Positions 29,860 through 44,192 are shown, numbered from the stretch's first letter. The stretch: 64,000 nt of DNA from Hypericum androsaemum (GCA_963995505.1 OZ023187.1:17088584-17152583); one strand, 5' to 3'. Notes: a model not told the origin generated them from the letters alone. A program made the numbers and translations.

Positions 29860-32190
29860 TCTAAAAATTCACAATCCAACATAACGTTTAGTGTGGAAAT
29901 TTAAGCGGAATTATTCAGTAGACTTGTGTAGCTGTTACTTGTATAGCAGCTTCCTCTGTATGTGTGGCTAATTTGTCTGGGTAGTAGCTCCCTCGACCTA
30001 TCTTCCTCTCGTCTCTCTCTTGGTCCACAACTCAGAATTTGACCAGTATGGAGTTTTCTAAGGGACGTGGAATAGACAGTCACGCGGAACTCGCTTCCAA
30101 ATATCAAAGACCATAAAAGTTGAGTCAATTAGATTTCCAAAATTCACAATCCAACGTAATGTTTAGTGTGGAAATTTGAGCGGAAATATTTTGTAGACTT
30201 GTATAGCTGTTACCTTGGACTCTTCTTTTGGCGGACCGCCATCTTTATAATGTCAAGACCTTGCATTTTCCCATCTCAATTTGCACTTGTTGGCTTCATT
30301 TGAATATCAAGTTGCTCCCGAAATACACGCGATAAAACAGAGCATGACTACTTTTTTCATTGTCGGTACTTGGAATCTTCTTTTGGTGCACCACACTCGT
30401 GAATATATATTTTTCTATGCAGATATTAATATATCGACTAATCTAAATTCGAGTCAGCGAAATTTTGATCGATTTATTTGAAGGGTTGAATCGTGTTTCT
30501 AGTTAAACTATAATTTTCTTATTCTTTTCTTACACGACAAGTTATCTCGTTTAGTCTGATATATATGTTAAGAAAAGTTCTAGACTCAATGATAGAATTT
30601 TGTTTTGAAACGGTAAATTTATTAACCTAAAAAAACACCATGATACAAAACGCACCAGGTTGCACAAGCGCAAGTTGATGCAAACACCTATAAATTACCC
30701 AGATAACAACCCGGAGAAATCCCAAGGAAAAACCGCCAACCCTCGCCCCAATAATAGCAAGATTGCAGCCGCAAGTCTCGTTTAAATTTTATTGCCGTAA
30801 AATTCAGTAGGAAAAATCAATAGGAAAAGTGTACTTAAAATCACGTTAAATGCTGCCCTATACAATGATGAATATGTAAATTTTTATTTATCAAAATAGC
30901 TCTATATCACAACCTTCAAAAAAAGAATAGCTCTATCTCACAACCTTCAAAAAAAGAATAGCTCTACATGAGTTTTGTTAGAAAATTTAAGTGTGACCTA
31001 ATACAGTAAATATATAAATTTGTCACATTAATTTTTTTAGAAAATTACTCTCAAGTCCTCAGTATTTGCTTAAATATACGCTAAAGTCTCTCGTGTTTGA
31101 AAATTCTCCCTGTTTGATTTTATTATACGTTCGATTTTCTCGCTGATGTAAAGCAATAATTTTTTCATTTTTATCATTAAAATGACAAAAATACCCTTTA
31201 AACAACCAAAAGGTCATCCCCTTCCTCTCTTCACCTCTATCATCTTCTTCTCCGAAAAAAATCCACCTGATGCAGCCATCGGCATCCCAGAAGCTGTCGC
31301 GGTCCTCCTTCTCCACCTGCTCCCTCTCGAAGCCCTCCTCCCCAACTCAAGCTCCTCACTTGCATTGACCACGAGATGGAGAAGACAAGACACGGTCCAA
31401 GCCCCACTGCCTAGTTATCTCCAACCCGATCCACGGCCACTTCAACCCGATGCTCCAATTCTCTAAGAAACTATCTCACAGAGGAGTGAGATCTACTCTA
31501 GCCACCCCTCACTCCCTCTTCTCCTCCTCCGCCTCGATACCATCTCGGACGGTTACGACCAAGGCGGCGTCAGGTAGGTAGAGAGCCACCAGGCTTACCT
31601 CCGTAGCCGTAAACTGTATCGCTTATGACCCAGTTTGGGCTTTTTTTCACGCAGACTTCGGCCATCGAAAAAGGGTTCTTGATCGATTCGAGCTCGTTGC
31701 TGCCTCGTGGACGATGACAATTGAATATTGATTGGGATCGATTGGGAATTAGGGAATAGGTTCCCGAATGATTTGGGAATTTTGTTTGGGTAATTGGAAA
31801 TTGGTGAATTTTGTGATAGATTGTTTTGTTTATTCACCGGAGAAGAAGGAAGCTCCGGAGAAGAAGGAAAGTTGAAGGAAGAGGAAGGGGATGCTTTTTT
31901 TTAAGAGTATTTTTGTCATTTATGTCATCAGCTCTAAATGACAAAAACAAAAAAAAGAGCTGATGACATTAGCGAGGGATCAGAACGTATAATAAAATCA
32001 AACACGGGGAATTTGACTTATATTTTTCAAACACGGGGGACTTTAGCATATATTTAAGCAAATACTTGGGATTTGAGAGTAATTTTTTTTGATAAATAGA
32101 TTAAATTATATATATCTCATCAAGACTACAAGCACTAAAGCTAATCTACTTATGATGTACATGGCTAATCACCTAACCACAACAATTCCA
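29860..32190 (+). repeat. Diverged copy of 2,420-4,865
   Basis: Colinear with the region upstream of the receptor kinase through the Pack-MULE and just beyond. It lacks the minisatellite TIR element. Homology stops about 210 bp before the kinase start codon, so the kinase itself is not duplicated here. Confidence 0.9.
31040..32088. mobile_element. Pack-MULE, older diverged copy
   Basis: Same structure as 3,716-4,772: ends GAAAATTACTCTCAAG and its reverse complement, a decayed UGT74-like fragment and the minus-strand leader-like segment. The left inverted repeat has lost about 20 bp. It arrived by segmental duplication, since the surrounding DNA is also shared. Confidence 0.8.
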
Positions 32191-32778
32191 AGTACAATAG
32201 GAAGTCCTGGTGTTCAATATTCGTAATGGAATTGGACCACCGAAATTACTCATAAATTCGAAACAAAATAGAATGAATGAAAAAGTGTCTGTGTTGTGTA
32301 TTTGGTTTTACCCCTAGAAAGACCGGACATTGCTTAGTGTTTGGTTGGAGCAAGGACTATTATTCCTCTGTTTTCTGGTTTCATGTCCTTCCACTTTCAT
32401 GCCATCGAAGAACCTGACTTGCCTTATGGTAAGTTTATGGTGTCAAATCTCATTTGATTATGGTGTCATAAAGAGTAATTGGTGGGACAACAACAAGAGA
32501 CCATACGATGAACCTGCTTTATACCTATGTTAAAATCCCAAGTCAGGTCAATAGATCCCCAAAGAGAAGGAAAAATACACCATCTTACATGTACATAGGG
32601 GTGATGAAGAATTTAATGCAGTTTGAGATTCGATTCAATCCGTTAAAAATTCGATGCGTCAAAAATTTGGTTTGAATTGTCCGGAGACTAATAGAATACG
32701 GTCCACGATTTTCGCTGTTTGTTGATTCGACAAATTATTTGACGAATAAGAAACTCAATTCATTTTGTTGAATTATAT
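32191..32778. other. Block B end, no gene; left part of a hAT-like element
   Basis: 32,191-32,590 has no supportable gene (a 67-codon frame at 32,330-32,533 is unremarkable). From about 32,593 (taggggtgatgaag) a candidate hAT-like miniature element runs into A'. Confidence 0.4.
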
Positions 32779-33308
32779 ATAAAAAATTAAAAAAAAGAAA
32801 TAGGACCAATTGTAAAGAGGGGAGAATAGGTGGAAGCTAAAATACGAATTTGAATTTGGTTGTTCATAATTTATATTCGAATTTGTCCTTTGTACGAATT
32901 AAATACAGTTCAAATTTTTAATTCGAAAATTGACAAATTATATTTCGAATTCGAATAGTCATCACTCATATCTATATATAATGAAATTCACTAGTCCTTC
33001 TGAAAATATCTTGGGCTTGGAATGGTGGCGTATCCTAGCAAAAGAAAGAAATACGAAATAGGCAAATTACATAACACAGTCCTTGGCAATTTACGTAATC
33101 GATCGAAAATCACTTAAAATGTGTCACGCAGCGACTGGCTCTTCGCGCATGCTTGTCTCCACGTCAGCCTTTGAACACTCTTCCGCTCCTTGGAATGGCG
33201 TCGTCCTTGCATCCTTCATGTGCTCGTTTAAGTCATCACGTGACCTCCTAACGTTAAGCATTCCTGTCACGTTTTCGCGCTCTTCGTTCCGCCAACTAGG
33301 TACTTCGA

Positions 33309-33673
33309 CATCTAGTTGTGGTTCCCCCGGGGACTGCATTGTTCTTTCCGAGTAAAAACGCGGTCGGTGTTGAGGAGTTGAAAGCAATGGACTTTGAGGT
33401 GAGTAATTTGATTGTGTTGGATGGGACGTGGGCGAAGGCGAGGAGAATCCGTGGTTGAGGCTCTTGCCGCACTTGAAGTTGGAATCGGAGAGGTTGAGTT
33501 TGTATGCTGAGGTCAGGAAAGAGCCAAAGGCTGGTTATCTGTCTACGATTGAGAGCATTGTGTATGCTTTGAAGGCGGTAGGGGACTATCCCGAGGGGTT
33601 GGATAACCTCTTGGATGTTTTCGAGTCCATGGTTGGAGATTAAAGGCGGTGTAAAGATGACAGGCTCAAGCAA
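33309..33673 (+). pseudogene. DTW-domain protein, C-terminal half, second copy
   Basis: This is identical to the relic at 531-895, with the same frameshift and the same premature stop (33,641-33,643). The gene was therefore already dead before the A/A' duplication. Confidence 0.72.
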
Positions 33674-35662
33674 GTCTCCGACAGGATGTTTTCGAGTCTA
33701 TGGGTTGCAGAATGTTGATTGGCGTCGATAGCCGAGAAGCAAGCTAGTCTCATTACATCCTGCATTCATTTGTGCATGGAGTAGCTTCTAATCTGACTTC
33801 TGGTTGCTGTCTTCTGCTAAATTTGTGATCTGCTTGGCGTACTTTCCCAGTGCTGTCTGGTTCAATGACAAGAGCAGACTTTTATTTAGGAATTCAGCTG
33901 CGGGAATCTTCAACTGACTTCAGAGTTACACTTGTAGATTATGTGACAATTTTAAGTACCGCAAGTTTTTCCTCAAAAAGAAAAAAGTTTTTGTTCAGTT
34001 CAGCAGCAAATGGTTTGACAAACCAAAAAGAAGAACAGAGATGCAATTTCGACCAACTCTTAGTACCGTGAACAACTTAACCAGAGATCTTGAATTTAAG
34101 CCTGAAAATGTAACTGTGTAAATTTGGTAGAAAGAGCGTTGTCGTTCTAATAATTCGACTTAGCTCAAACTTGGATGAATAGTTCTAGAATATCGGGATT
34201 CCATGCGATTTTGATTGAAAAACGGACCACGGCTAAGTTTTGTACTGCTTGTGGCTAAGTTCACCGAGAGACCTAAGCTCTGACATAGCGTAGCGGAAGC
34301 AAAAAGAAAAAGATAAAAAACCCACACAAGATAAAATGCTCTAAAAGTGCCATGTTGAAGATGATCATTTCGACTCACCAAACATGAGAACAGTTCTGTT
34401 TTCAAAAAGAATAAAAACATGAGATCATTTCGACTGCCACATTTTTAATTTGCGGGCATCATCGAGCAGACAGGGTGTGTTTGGTTCAGTGTCAACTAGA
34501 ACCAGACCGTTCCACCAAAAAAAAAAAAGAACCAGACCAAACAAGACCATTGTTCTGTTCTGTTCTGTATTGGTTTCTATCTCTGGGATTATTAGCATAA
34601 TTGTTGCTCAGTGCAGACCAATAATCTCATGAAGAATGCTCGAACTTTCCAGAGATTGAACCCTATATCTCTGTTAATTTCTATTTGTGCCTTATGTTAT
34701 TAGGTCTAAAATCCTTTGGCAAATGCTTGAACCGTTAATTCTCAAACCTCCCCTTCGATAAAGATAGTACTTGAACCAGAGTTTGGCATCGAATCAGCCA
34801 GCGACACAAAACCCAGTCAACAATTCCTCGACTCCCCATATTCATGTTCGAAATTCAAGACAACCAAATTTCCTGCAAAATGTGTGGAAAATTAAAGGGT
34901 AGTAATTCTTAGGCTGGGTTCTTCTCCTAGCTGCTTATTTTGTATAGGCCTTTAGTTTAATGTTTTTATTCAGCGGTCTTATGGTATCCTCCCATGGACG
35001 ATTGTGATCCATCTTTTCTAGCAGCTTCCTCTGTATGTCTGGCTAATTTGTCTGGGTAGTAGCCCCCACAACCTAGCTTCCTCACGTCTATCACTTGGTC
35101 CACAACTCAGAATTTGACCAGTATGGAGTTTTCTAAGGGACGTGGAATAGACAGTCACGCGGAACTCGCTTCCAAATATCAAAGACCATAAAAGTTGAGT
35201 CAATTAGATTTCCAAAATTCACAATCCAACGTAATCTTTAGTGTGGAAACTTGAGCGGAAATATTTTGTAGACTTGTATAGCTGTTACCTTGGACTTTTC
35301 TTTTGGTGGACAGCCATCTTTATAGCGTCAAGACGTCGCATTTTCCCATCTTTATAGTGCAAACAGAGCATGACCACTTTTTTCATTATCGGTACTTTTA
35401 TCATTGTCGGTACTTGGAATCTTCTTTTGGTGCACCACACTTGTGAATATATATTTTTCTTATACTACTTGGTATCCGGATATTAATGTATTGACAAATC
35501 TAAATTCGAGCCGCAAAATTTTGAGCAATTTATTTGAAGGCTTGAATCGTGTTTCTAGTTAAACCATAATTTTCTTATTCTTTTCTTACACGACAAGTTA
35601 TCTCGTTTAGTCTGATGCGTATGTCAAACAATGTTCTGGACTCAATGATAGAATTTTGTCTT

Positions 35663-36053
35663 GGAGGGAGCAGATTTGGTCCTGAAAGGTCAAATCCAAC
35701 CAGGACCGTCCTGGACGATTGAATGGTTGATTTAGTTATGATTCAATGGTTCACTTAATTATGATTCAATGGTCTACCTAGTTATGATTCAATGGTCCAT
35801 TTTTTCCCGTTCCGGATAAATCGGGGTCCGTCCCAGTTACCCAGTTACGATTCAATGGTTTACTCAGTTACGATTCAATGGTTTACTCAGTTACGATTCA
35901 ATAGTTTACCCAGTTATGATTCAATGGTTGTGAACTTTTTTTATTTTGCACCCTCGTATTTCTGCATTTTTGCAAAATAGTCCCCGCATGTCCTTCAATA
36001 AAAATCTTTCAGCACCTTGCTGGATTTGGCCTCCAGGACCAAATCCAGTCCCT
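35663..36053. mobile_element. TIR element with internal minisatellite, second copy
   Basis: Identical to the element at 2,885-3,275, with the same flanking gtctt and gtttt. Confidence 0.7.
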
Positions 36054-36493
36054 GTTTTGAAACGGTAAATTTATTAACCCAAAAAAACAGCATGATACGA
36101 AACGCACCAATTTGCACAAGCGCAAGTTGATGCAAACACCTATAAATTACCCAGATAAAAACCCGGAGAAATCCCAAGGAAAAACCGGCAACCCTCGCCC
36201 CAATAATAGCAAGATTGCAGCTGCGAGTCTCGTTAAAATTTTATCGTCATAAAACTCAATTGGAAAAATCAACAATAGGAAAAGTGTACCTAAAATCACG
36301 AAAAATGCTGCCCTATACAATGATAAATATGTGAACTTTTATTAATCAAAATAGCTCTATATCACAACCTTCAAAAAAAGAATAGCTCTATATCACAACT
36401 TTCAAAAAAAGAATAGCTCTACATGAGTTGTTAGAAATTTTAAGTGTGACCTAAGACGGTAAATATATAAATTTAGCACATTAATTTTTTTGG

Positions 36494-37550
36494 GAAAAAT
36501 TACTCTCAAGTCCCAAGTTTTTGCTTAAATATATGCTAAAGTCTCCCGTGTTTAAAAAATATATGCCAAAGTCCTCCGTATTTGATTTTATTATACGTTC
36601 TAGTCCTTCGCTGAAGTCAGCAATACTTTTTTTCATTTTTGTCATAGAAATGAAAAAAATACTCTTTAAACAACCAAAAGGTCATCCCCTTTCTTTCTTC
36701 ACCACTGTCATCTTCTTCTCCGAAAAAACATCCACCCAATACAGCTGCCGGCGTCCCAGGAGCTGCCGCGGTCCTCCTTCTCTAGCTGCTTCCTCTCAAA
36801 GCCCTCCTCCCCAACTCAAGCTCCTCACCTGCACCGTCCATGAGATCGAGAAGACAAGGCACGGTCCAAGCCCCACTGCCTGGTTGTCTCCTACCCGGTC
36901 CAAGGCCACTTCAACCCGATGCTCCAATTCTCTAAGAGACTATCCCACGGAGGAGTGAGGTCTACTCTAGCCACCTCTCACTCCCTCTTCTCCTCCTCTG
37001 CCTCGATACCATTACCCCTTCCTATAACATCTCTGTCGAGACCATCTCCAATGGCTACGACCAAGGCGGCGTCAGGCAGGTAGAGAGCCATCAGGCTTAC
37101 CTCTGTAGCCGTAACCTGTTGCTTTTTCACGCAGAGTATGACTGTCAAAAAAGGGTTCTTGACCAATTCGAGCTCGTTGCTGCCTCGCGAACAATGACAA
37201 TTGAGGATTGATTGGGAATTGGCGAATAGGGTTCGGATCGATTTGGGAATTTTGTTTGGGTAATTGAGAAATTGGGAATTTTGTGATTGATTGATTTGTT
37301 TGGTCGCCGGAGAAGAAGGAAGCTCCGGCGAGAGAGTCGATGAAAATTAAAGGAAGAGGAAGGGGTTGAATTTTTTTAGGGTATTTTTGTCATTTCAATG
37401 AAAAAAATAAAAAAAGAGCTGATGACATCAGCGAGGGTTCTAAATGTATAATAAAATCAAACAGGGAGGACTTTGGCATATATTTTTCAAACACGGGGGA
37501 CTTTAGCATATATTTAAAGCAAATACTAAGAACTTGAGAGTAATTTTTCT
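36494..37550. mobile_element. Pack-MULE, second copy
   Basis: Identical to the element at 3,716-4,772, with the same long inverted repeats, flanks and captured fragments. Confidence 0.8.
36840..37104 (+). pseudogene. Captured UGT74-like fragment, second copy
   Basis: Identical to 4,062-4,326, including the frameshifts. Confidence 0.8.
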
Positions 37551-37751
37551 TTTTTTTGGTAAATGGATTAAATTACAAGCACTAAAGCTAATCCACAAGT
37601 ACTGAACATGGCTAATCACCTAATCTCAACGATTCCAAGTATTAACTAATCCAATTTTAAATCAGGTTGAAACTTTTTATCACACTCGTGAATATGTACC
37701 ACGATCACATTTTCCAATTTCTAGGCCAAGTTGATATATCCTTTACAGCTC

Positions 37752-37758
37752 TATAAAT
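37752..37758 (+). promoter_or_regulatory. Candidate TATA box, second copy
   Basis: Same motif and spacing as at 4,974-4,980. The whole upstream region, Pack-MULE included, is unchanged. Confidence 0.55.
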
Positions 37759-37850
37759 TACTAGAGAATGGTGATGAAATGTATCCCAAGTCTATCTCTC
37801 TTGTAAGCCTTTAGTGCCAACTTAGTTCATCCTCGTACACCACAAACACA

Positions 37851-40800
37851 ATGTCCAAATTTCCATACAATCCTCTCCGGTGTTCCCAGGCTCTAATCAT
37901 CTTAATGTCTTTCCATGTCGTCTTGCTCTTTGTTTCCTCTGCAATTCCTGAAACCGATCAGGCAATAATAGAAGCAAGATCCCTTCTTAGATGGAAAGCC
38001 AGCCTTGATGCCCCCAGCCAGTCCTTCCTTTCTTCATGGATAGCTAATGCCAGCCATTGTACCAGCTGGTACGGTGTTGGTTGCAGTTCCAGGGCTACAA
38101 AAAGTGTCACTAACATCACCCTCCAAAGTTGTGGCTTGAAAGGTACCCTCCACACTCTCCACTTCTTGTCCTTCCCCAAACTCGTCCACCTCGACCTCTA
38201 TAACAACTCCTTCTATGGGTCTATCCCTCCCATGATCTGTAATCTCACCAAGATCGATATCCTTGATTTGGAGTTCAACCATTTCACAGGAAACATTCCT
38301 GACGACATCGGAAAGCTTGCCTCACTTACTTATCTTGCTTTAGGTAACAATTCTCTGTCCGGCTCGATTCCCAAATCCATTGGCAACTTGCACAACTTGT
38401 CCAATCTTTTCCTTTGGGGAAATGAAATTGTCGGCGTCATACCAGCTGAGATTGGCAACTTGAGATCTCTAACTGAACTTGATTTGTCAACCAATAATTT
38501 ATCCGGACCAATTCCACCTTCAATAGGCAACTTGACAAAACTTTCCTTGCTATATCTTTTAGAAAACAAGTTGTCGAATGCTATTCCTCAGGAAATTGGT
38601 ATGCTGACATCTCTAGATCGTCTTGACTTGTATAGCAATCTTCTCACGGGTTCCATCCCTACTTCTATAGGCAACTTGCATAATTTATCCATTCTTTATC
38701 TTTGGGGAAATGGAATTTCCGGCATCATACCAGCTGAGATTGGCAACTTGAGATTTCTTACTCAACTTGATTTGTCAGCCAATAACTTATCTGGACCGAT
38801 TCCACCTTCAATAGGCAACTTGACAAAAATTTCCTTGCTACATCTTTCTGTAAACAAGTTGTCGAATGCTATTCCTCAGGAAATTGGTATGCTGACATCT
38901 CTAGATGAACTTGTTTTGGGTAGAAATCTTCTCACGGGTTCTATCCCTGCTTCTATTGGGATGTTAGCATCTCTAGATCATCTTGACTTGAGTTTTAATC
39001 TACTCACAGGTGCCATTCCATCTTCTATAGGCAACTTAACAAAGTTATCCATTCTCCTACTTGAGAACAATAGCCTCATCGAAAGTCTTCCATCAGAACT
39101 CAACAATCTTCATCACCTACAAATATTTTTCATATACAATAACAACTTACGAGGACATTTACCGAGAAATATATGTCTTGCTGGTCAACTTCAATTCTTA
39201 AACGCACATAATAATTTTTTAACTGGTCCAATCCCACAAAGCCTGAGAAATTGCAACAGCTTGTTAAGAGTGCGCCTTGATAGAAATCTACTCATTGGGA
39301 ATATATCTGTAGCTTTCGGTGTACATCCTCACTTGTACTATATTGATTTGAGCCACAACCAATTTTATGGCCAGTTGTCATGGAAGTGGGACGAGTTACA
39401 TAATCTTTCAACACTCAAACTAGCCAACAATCATCTATCTGGCCAAATACCATCTCAACTAGGAAGAGCACCGAAACTACAGTCCCTGGACCTCTCTTCC
39501 AATCAGCTTTCTGGAAAGATACCGGAAGAACTTGCTAATTTGACTCTCTTATACCTTAACCTCAATGGCAATCAGCTTTCAGGAGAAATTCTTCCCCAAA
39601 TTGGAGAGCTTCATGACATGGAAACACTAGATCTATCTTCCAATAAGTTTTATGGAGCCATTCCCAAACAGATTGGTAACTGCTCCAAACTATTATTCTT
39701 GAACCTCAGCAGAAATCAATTAGGAGATCGAATTCCTCCAGAACTAGGGAGCTTAGCAGCATTGGAAAGCCTCGACATTAGCCAAAATTTTCTTAAAGAA
39801 GGGATCCCCGCAGAGTTGGGCAATCTACAAAGCCTAGATAACTTGAATCTATCTCACAACCAGTTGTCTGGTAAAATTCTAACCAGCTTTACTGGATTGT
39901 TGGGTTTGACAACGGTGGATATCTCCTTCAATCAGTTGGAGGGCCCTCTTCCTGATGTCAAAGCATTTCGCAAGGCTACGTACGAAGTAGTCAGAGACAA
40001 CAAAAACTTGTGTGGTAACATTACTGGCCTAGAGCAATGCAACTCGGTCACAACTCATAAACATCATGGAAGAGTTGTAATTATTGTTGTTCCTGTTGCT
40101 GTGTTGTTTGCTCTCTTCCTCGTTGGATGCTATGGAATCTATAAGAGAAATAGGAGAAAATATCTCAAGAAGGGGGAGCCAAAATTTGAAGACCTTTTTG
40201 CCATATGGGGCCACGATGGAGAAATGCTATACACGAATCTTATCGAGGCTGTTGAGGAATTCGATCCCAAGTATTGCATCGGGGCAGGAAGCTATGGAAC
40301 TGTTTACAAAGCCATATTGCCAACTGGTCGCGTGGTTGCTCTGAAGAAAATGCGCGAGCCACAGGGCGACGATGGAATTTCAAGCTTGAAAGCCTTCAGG
40401 AGCGAGATCCGGATGTTGACTAGCATCCGACATCAAAATATTGTGAAGCTCTATGGTTACTGCTCTAACCCAAAACACTCGTTCTTGGCGTATGAGTTTG
40501 TAGAGAGGGGAAGCCTTAGATCCATCTTGAGTAGTTTGGAGGATGCCTCAAAGTTGGGTTGGATGGAGAGAATTAACATCATTAACGGGATGGCCAAGGC
40601 ATTGTCTTACATGCACCATGATTGTTCTCCTCCGATAATTCATCGAGACATCTCCAGCAATAATGTTCTTTTGGATGAGGACTATCAGGCACATGTCTCT
40701 GACTTCGGCACAGCAAGGCTCTTGTTGCCTGATTCTTCCAATTGGACATCATTTGCTGGAACGTTAGGATACATAGCTCCAGGTATGTCAGTTTCAATCT

Positions 40801-41314
40801 TAATATCGTTGGCACTCATTTAATTATTCATAAAGGTGTAATTGACGAGAATATCTATTTTGTAGAGTTCGCATATACAATGAAGGTGAATGAAAAGTGT
40901 GATGTCTATAGTTTCGGCGTGGTGGTGCTGGAACTCATAATGGGAAAACATCCAGGTGATCTCATATCAGCTCTTTCAACGTTGGGAGCAAAAATGCATG
41001 CATCAACTTCGCACTCTTCGCCTCCTCCAACTGACCATAGTTCTCTCTTCAAGGATGTGATCGACCAGCGCCTCTCTCCGCCAGAGGATAGCATCTCGGA
41101 GGCTGTGGTCTATGCAACAAAAATTTTGTTTGCTTGCTTGAATCATGATCCGGGGCATCGGCCAACGATGAGACAAGTCAGTCTAGAGCTAATCACGCCA
41201 TGGCCCTACTCCACAATAACTGAGTGGCCTCCCATGAGCAAGGATTTCCCCTTAATCACTTTAGCAGACTTGCTTCCACGTTGCGGAATGCATCAGGAGG
41301 TGATTAGTGGGTAA
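37851..41314 (+). CDS. MIK2-like LRR receptor-like kinase, second copy
   Basis: Exon 1 is 37,851-40,782, the intron 40,783-40,865 and exon 2 40,866-41,314. The predicted 1,126-aa protein is identical to that of the gene at 5,073, and the upstream region and intron look identical too. The copy is therefore complete with its own promoter region, not a fragment. If the duplication is real, the plant carries two indistinguishable genes and a dosage effect is the only visible consequence so far. If it is an assembly error, there is one gene. Confidence 0.93.
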
Positions 41315-41853
41315 ATTCACTTTGGTCACCGGGAGATATTTGCTTGTTACCAACCAGCCTTATCCATTATATCTTTCCTCTCTTTTTTGCTGCTCTTCGG
41401 TCCATTATCATATTTAGGCTTTAATTGCTATTTTGGCCTGTAACTAGAGCCAAGGGCAAAATAGTAAATAAAAGTTAGCTGGGTGCCATCCCCTAACTTC
41501 TATATTACATATTATCAATGAATGTAAAACATGGTACATGTTTGTTGCACCTCCTATCCTTCTCTGACCAAACAAAATTTCCCATTCGAATCCTAATTTT
41601 CCAAATAAAATCTTTATTGGCAACTCCCAAAATTAAAACCTAGTCCTTCACAGCAACTCCACCTCCCAAAATTAAATTATTGATGAAGAATGATTGAACC
41701 GTTAGACGGGTATAAGGTAGGGATATGAATTGAGTTTGAAGTAACCACAGTCTTAACCCCGGTTGTAACAAAACGTTCTACTTAGGAAAAAAATTGAACC
41801 GTTAGAACTCGAAACTTCCCTTAGATAAAGATAGGAATAAAGGGCAAATAACC

Positions 41854-42480
41854 ACTTGTAATCCAATAATCTTTCCGGTCCAATTCCACCTTCAATTGGC
41901 AACTTGACAAAATTTTCCTTTCTATATCTCTTTAACAACAAGTTGTTGAATGCTATTCCTCATGAAATAGGGATGTTGACATCTCTAGTTGAACTTTATT
42001 TGTATGACAATTATTTCACAGGTTTTATCCCTGGTTCTATATGGAACATGCATAACTTGTCCATTCTTTATCTCTGAGGAAATGGAATTGTGGGTGCTAT
42101 ACCAGGTTGAAAACTTGACATCTCTCACTGAACTTGACAATGGCCTCATCAAAAGTCTTCCATCGGAACTCAACAATCTTCATCACCTGCAATACTTCCT
42201 CGTATTCAATAACAGCTTACGAGGATACTTACCGCACAACATATGTCTTGGTGGTCAACTTCAATTCTTCAACGTAGATAATAATCTTTTAAGTGGCCCA
42301 ATCTCACAAAGCCTGAGAAATTGTAACAGCTTGGTGCGAGTACGCCTTGAGAAAAACCTACTCACTGAGAATATATCCGAAGCTTTCGACATATACCCTC
42401 ACTTGTACTACATGGATTTGAGCCACAACCAATTTATGGTGAGTTGTCTTGGAAGCGAAGAGACTTCCGTGGATGTTTAG
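41854..42480 (+). pseudogene. LRR receptor-kinase fragment, second copy
   Basis: Identical to 9,076-9,702, including the Trp-to-stop change at 42,075-42,077. Confidence 0.9.
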
Positions 42481-43435
42481 AAGAGAAGAGAGAGAAGAAA
42501 TACTTCCATGGATGAACAAATGAAGGCAAACGCGGCAAATCTTGGTAATGGGCCTAACGTCTCTTCACTAGAAGCCCAAGAGACTTCAAGTTACGTAAAG
42601 CCCAATCAGGGAAGGAACATCAAGGGTCATGAGCCTTAGCTGTAGATGATTTAATTCTTTTGTCTTGTAGCATACCAGATTTTGTTAGCATTTTCTGTAC
42701 TTCATTCTTACGCAGTTACTTGTCTATATCTACCGAATGAGCTGGGGCAGAGGACTTGACAAGATTTCCGACATGTATCTGAAATAACCTGATGTCTGGA
42801 ATACAATATACTTCTCATCATTAAATAGATATAAAGTTTTCCTCTGTTGTAATGCAAATTTGCTACGAGTAAGATAACTGATACAAGAGTGTGGATAGTT
42901 ACAATATGTTCTCATTACAGTCAATCTGGGGTGGTAGGCCATGTAAGCATCTTCGTTACCAATGAATCTGCCTTCACTTCATCACTCTGACTTGACCGGG
43001 TTGTGATTTTCACTAGAAAGCAGTCATCAGAACACTGCAAGAGACGTCAACAAAGTAAAGTGACCAAGGTGGTAGACAAATCCCAAATTCAAACTATGTG
43101 TACGCAACAACCAAAAAGATTTTCAAGCAGATGTGTCATTGTTCACAATAAGGCGTACTTGAATTCATCATGGATCTATTCAATGAATCCATTCCTAATT
43201 AGTTGATCCAGGCTATCTCCTAGATAAGAACTTTCCTAATCTGGAGTGCATGCGTTCCATCCAGATGAAAGTACTCTGTAAGAAATGTGCATGGCTCATT
43301 CCATTGTATTAGAAATTATTAGATTTTCAAGCAGATGGCAGATGCTTGGTTAGCACAAATCAACATCGTAAAGAAGGTCACGCAAAGACAAGCATAAATG
43401 ATAAAAGCGGCAAATCCGGAAAGTGCTTCGGTTAC

Positions 43436-44192
43436 CTGATCCCAGCAACAATGCCAGCCGGCAATATCTTAGATGTTTGCAAGTAACATTGTCCCATCAC
43501 AAATGTCAGCAAAGTGCCACAAACTGTTCCAGAGGGTACCGCATCAGTAGAAAATACTATGTTTCAAATCTCAAATAGTAGAGGCCAACAGAAAGGAACA
43601 TGAAGCAATATTTTCTCAGCAAGAAACAGCTCAACTTGATACCGAACCACACCAAGACCTTGCAGCGAGTCATATTCAACTTCTTCCCCAGATCATCAAA
43701 ATTAAAACACTTCCCCGGTTAGAAGATACCACCATTGCAAGACCGAGCATATCCGTCAACACATCGAACCAGTGAATGCATGTCAAAATCCACAGAAGCT
43801 AACAACAATTTAGAATAGCATGATCCCCTTCTCCAATGTCTGGTAAAGGTTCCAATCATGGGTTCTAGCAAACAATGTAAAGTTCGAGTCTTTCCCTCTC
43901 GGCAAGCTCAACGCACATTAAAACCCGCACTGACCATACCTCGATCCTACTTTAACCAACCACTTATCTATAACGCCACCAAACCAATGCTCAGCAAGAA
44001 ACGTGAGAAGAAGAAAAACCCAACAAAGCCAATATAATACACAAGCAAGGAAGCAAACGGAAGAAACTTTAACGAAATGGGTAGGAGTTCTTCTTCTTCT
44101 TCTTCTTCTTGTGGAAGGCCTTTCTTCAGGTACCAGAAGATCCCTTTCTTCAGGATCATCCCCTACGGAATCGTGAGGTAGAAATCGTGCAT
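43436..44192 (-). pseudogene. TMEM14/FAX family relic, second copy
   Basis: Identical to 10,658-11,414, including the stop in the conserved TIPYG motif (44,163-44,165) and the intact-looking PAGIVAGI exon. Confidence 0.65.

Noticed and set aside
31182..31837. Frames of 80-94 codons inside the older Pack-MULE
   Set aside because: They are shifted frames across the UGT74-like fragment and the leader-like segment, not genes.
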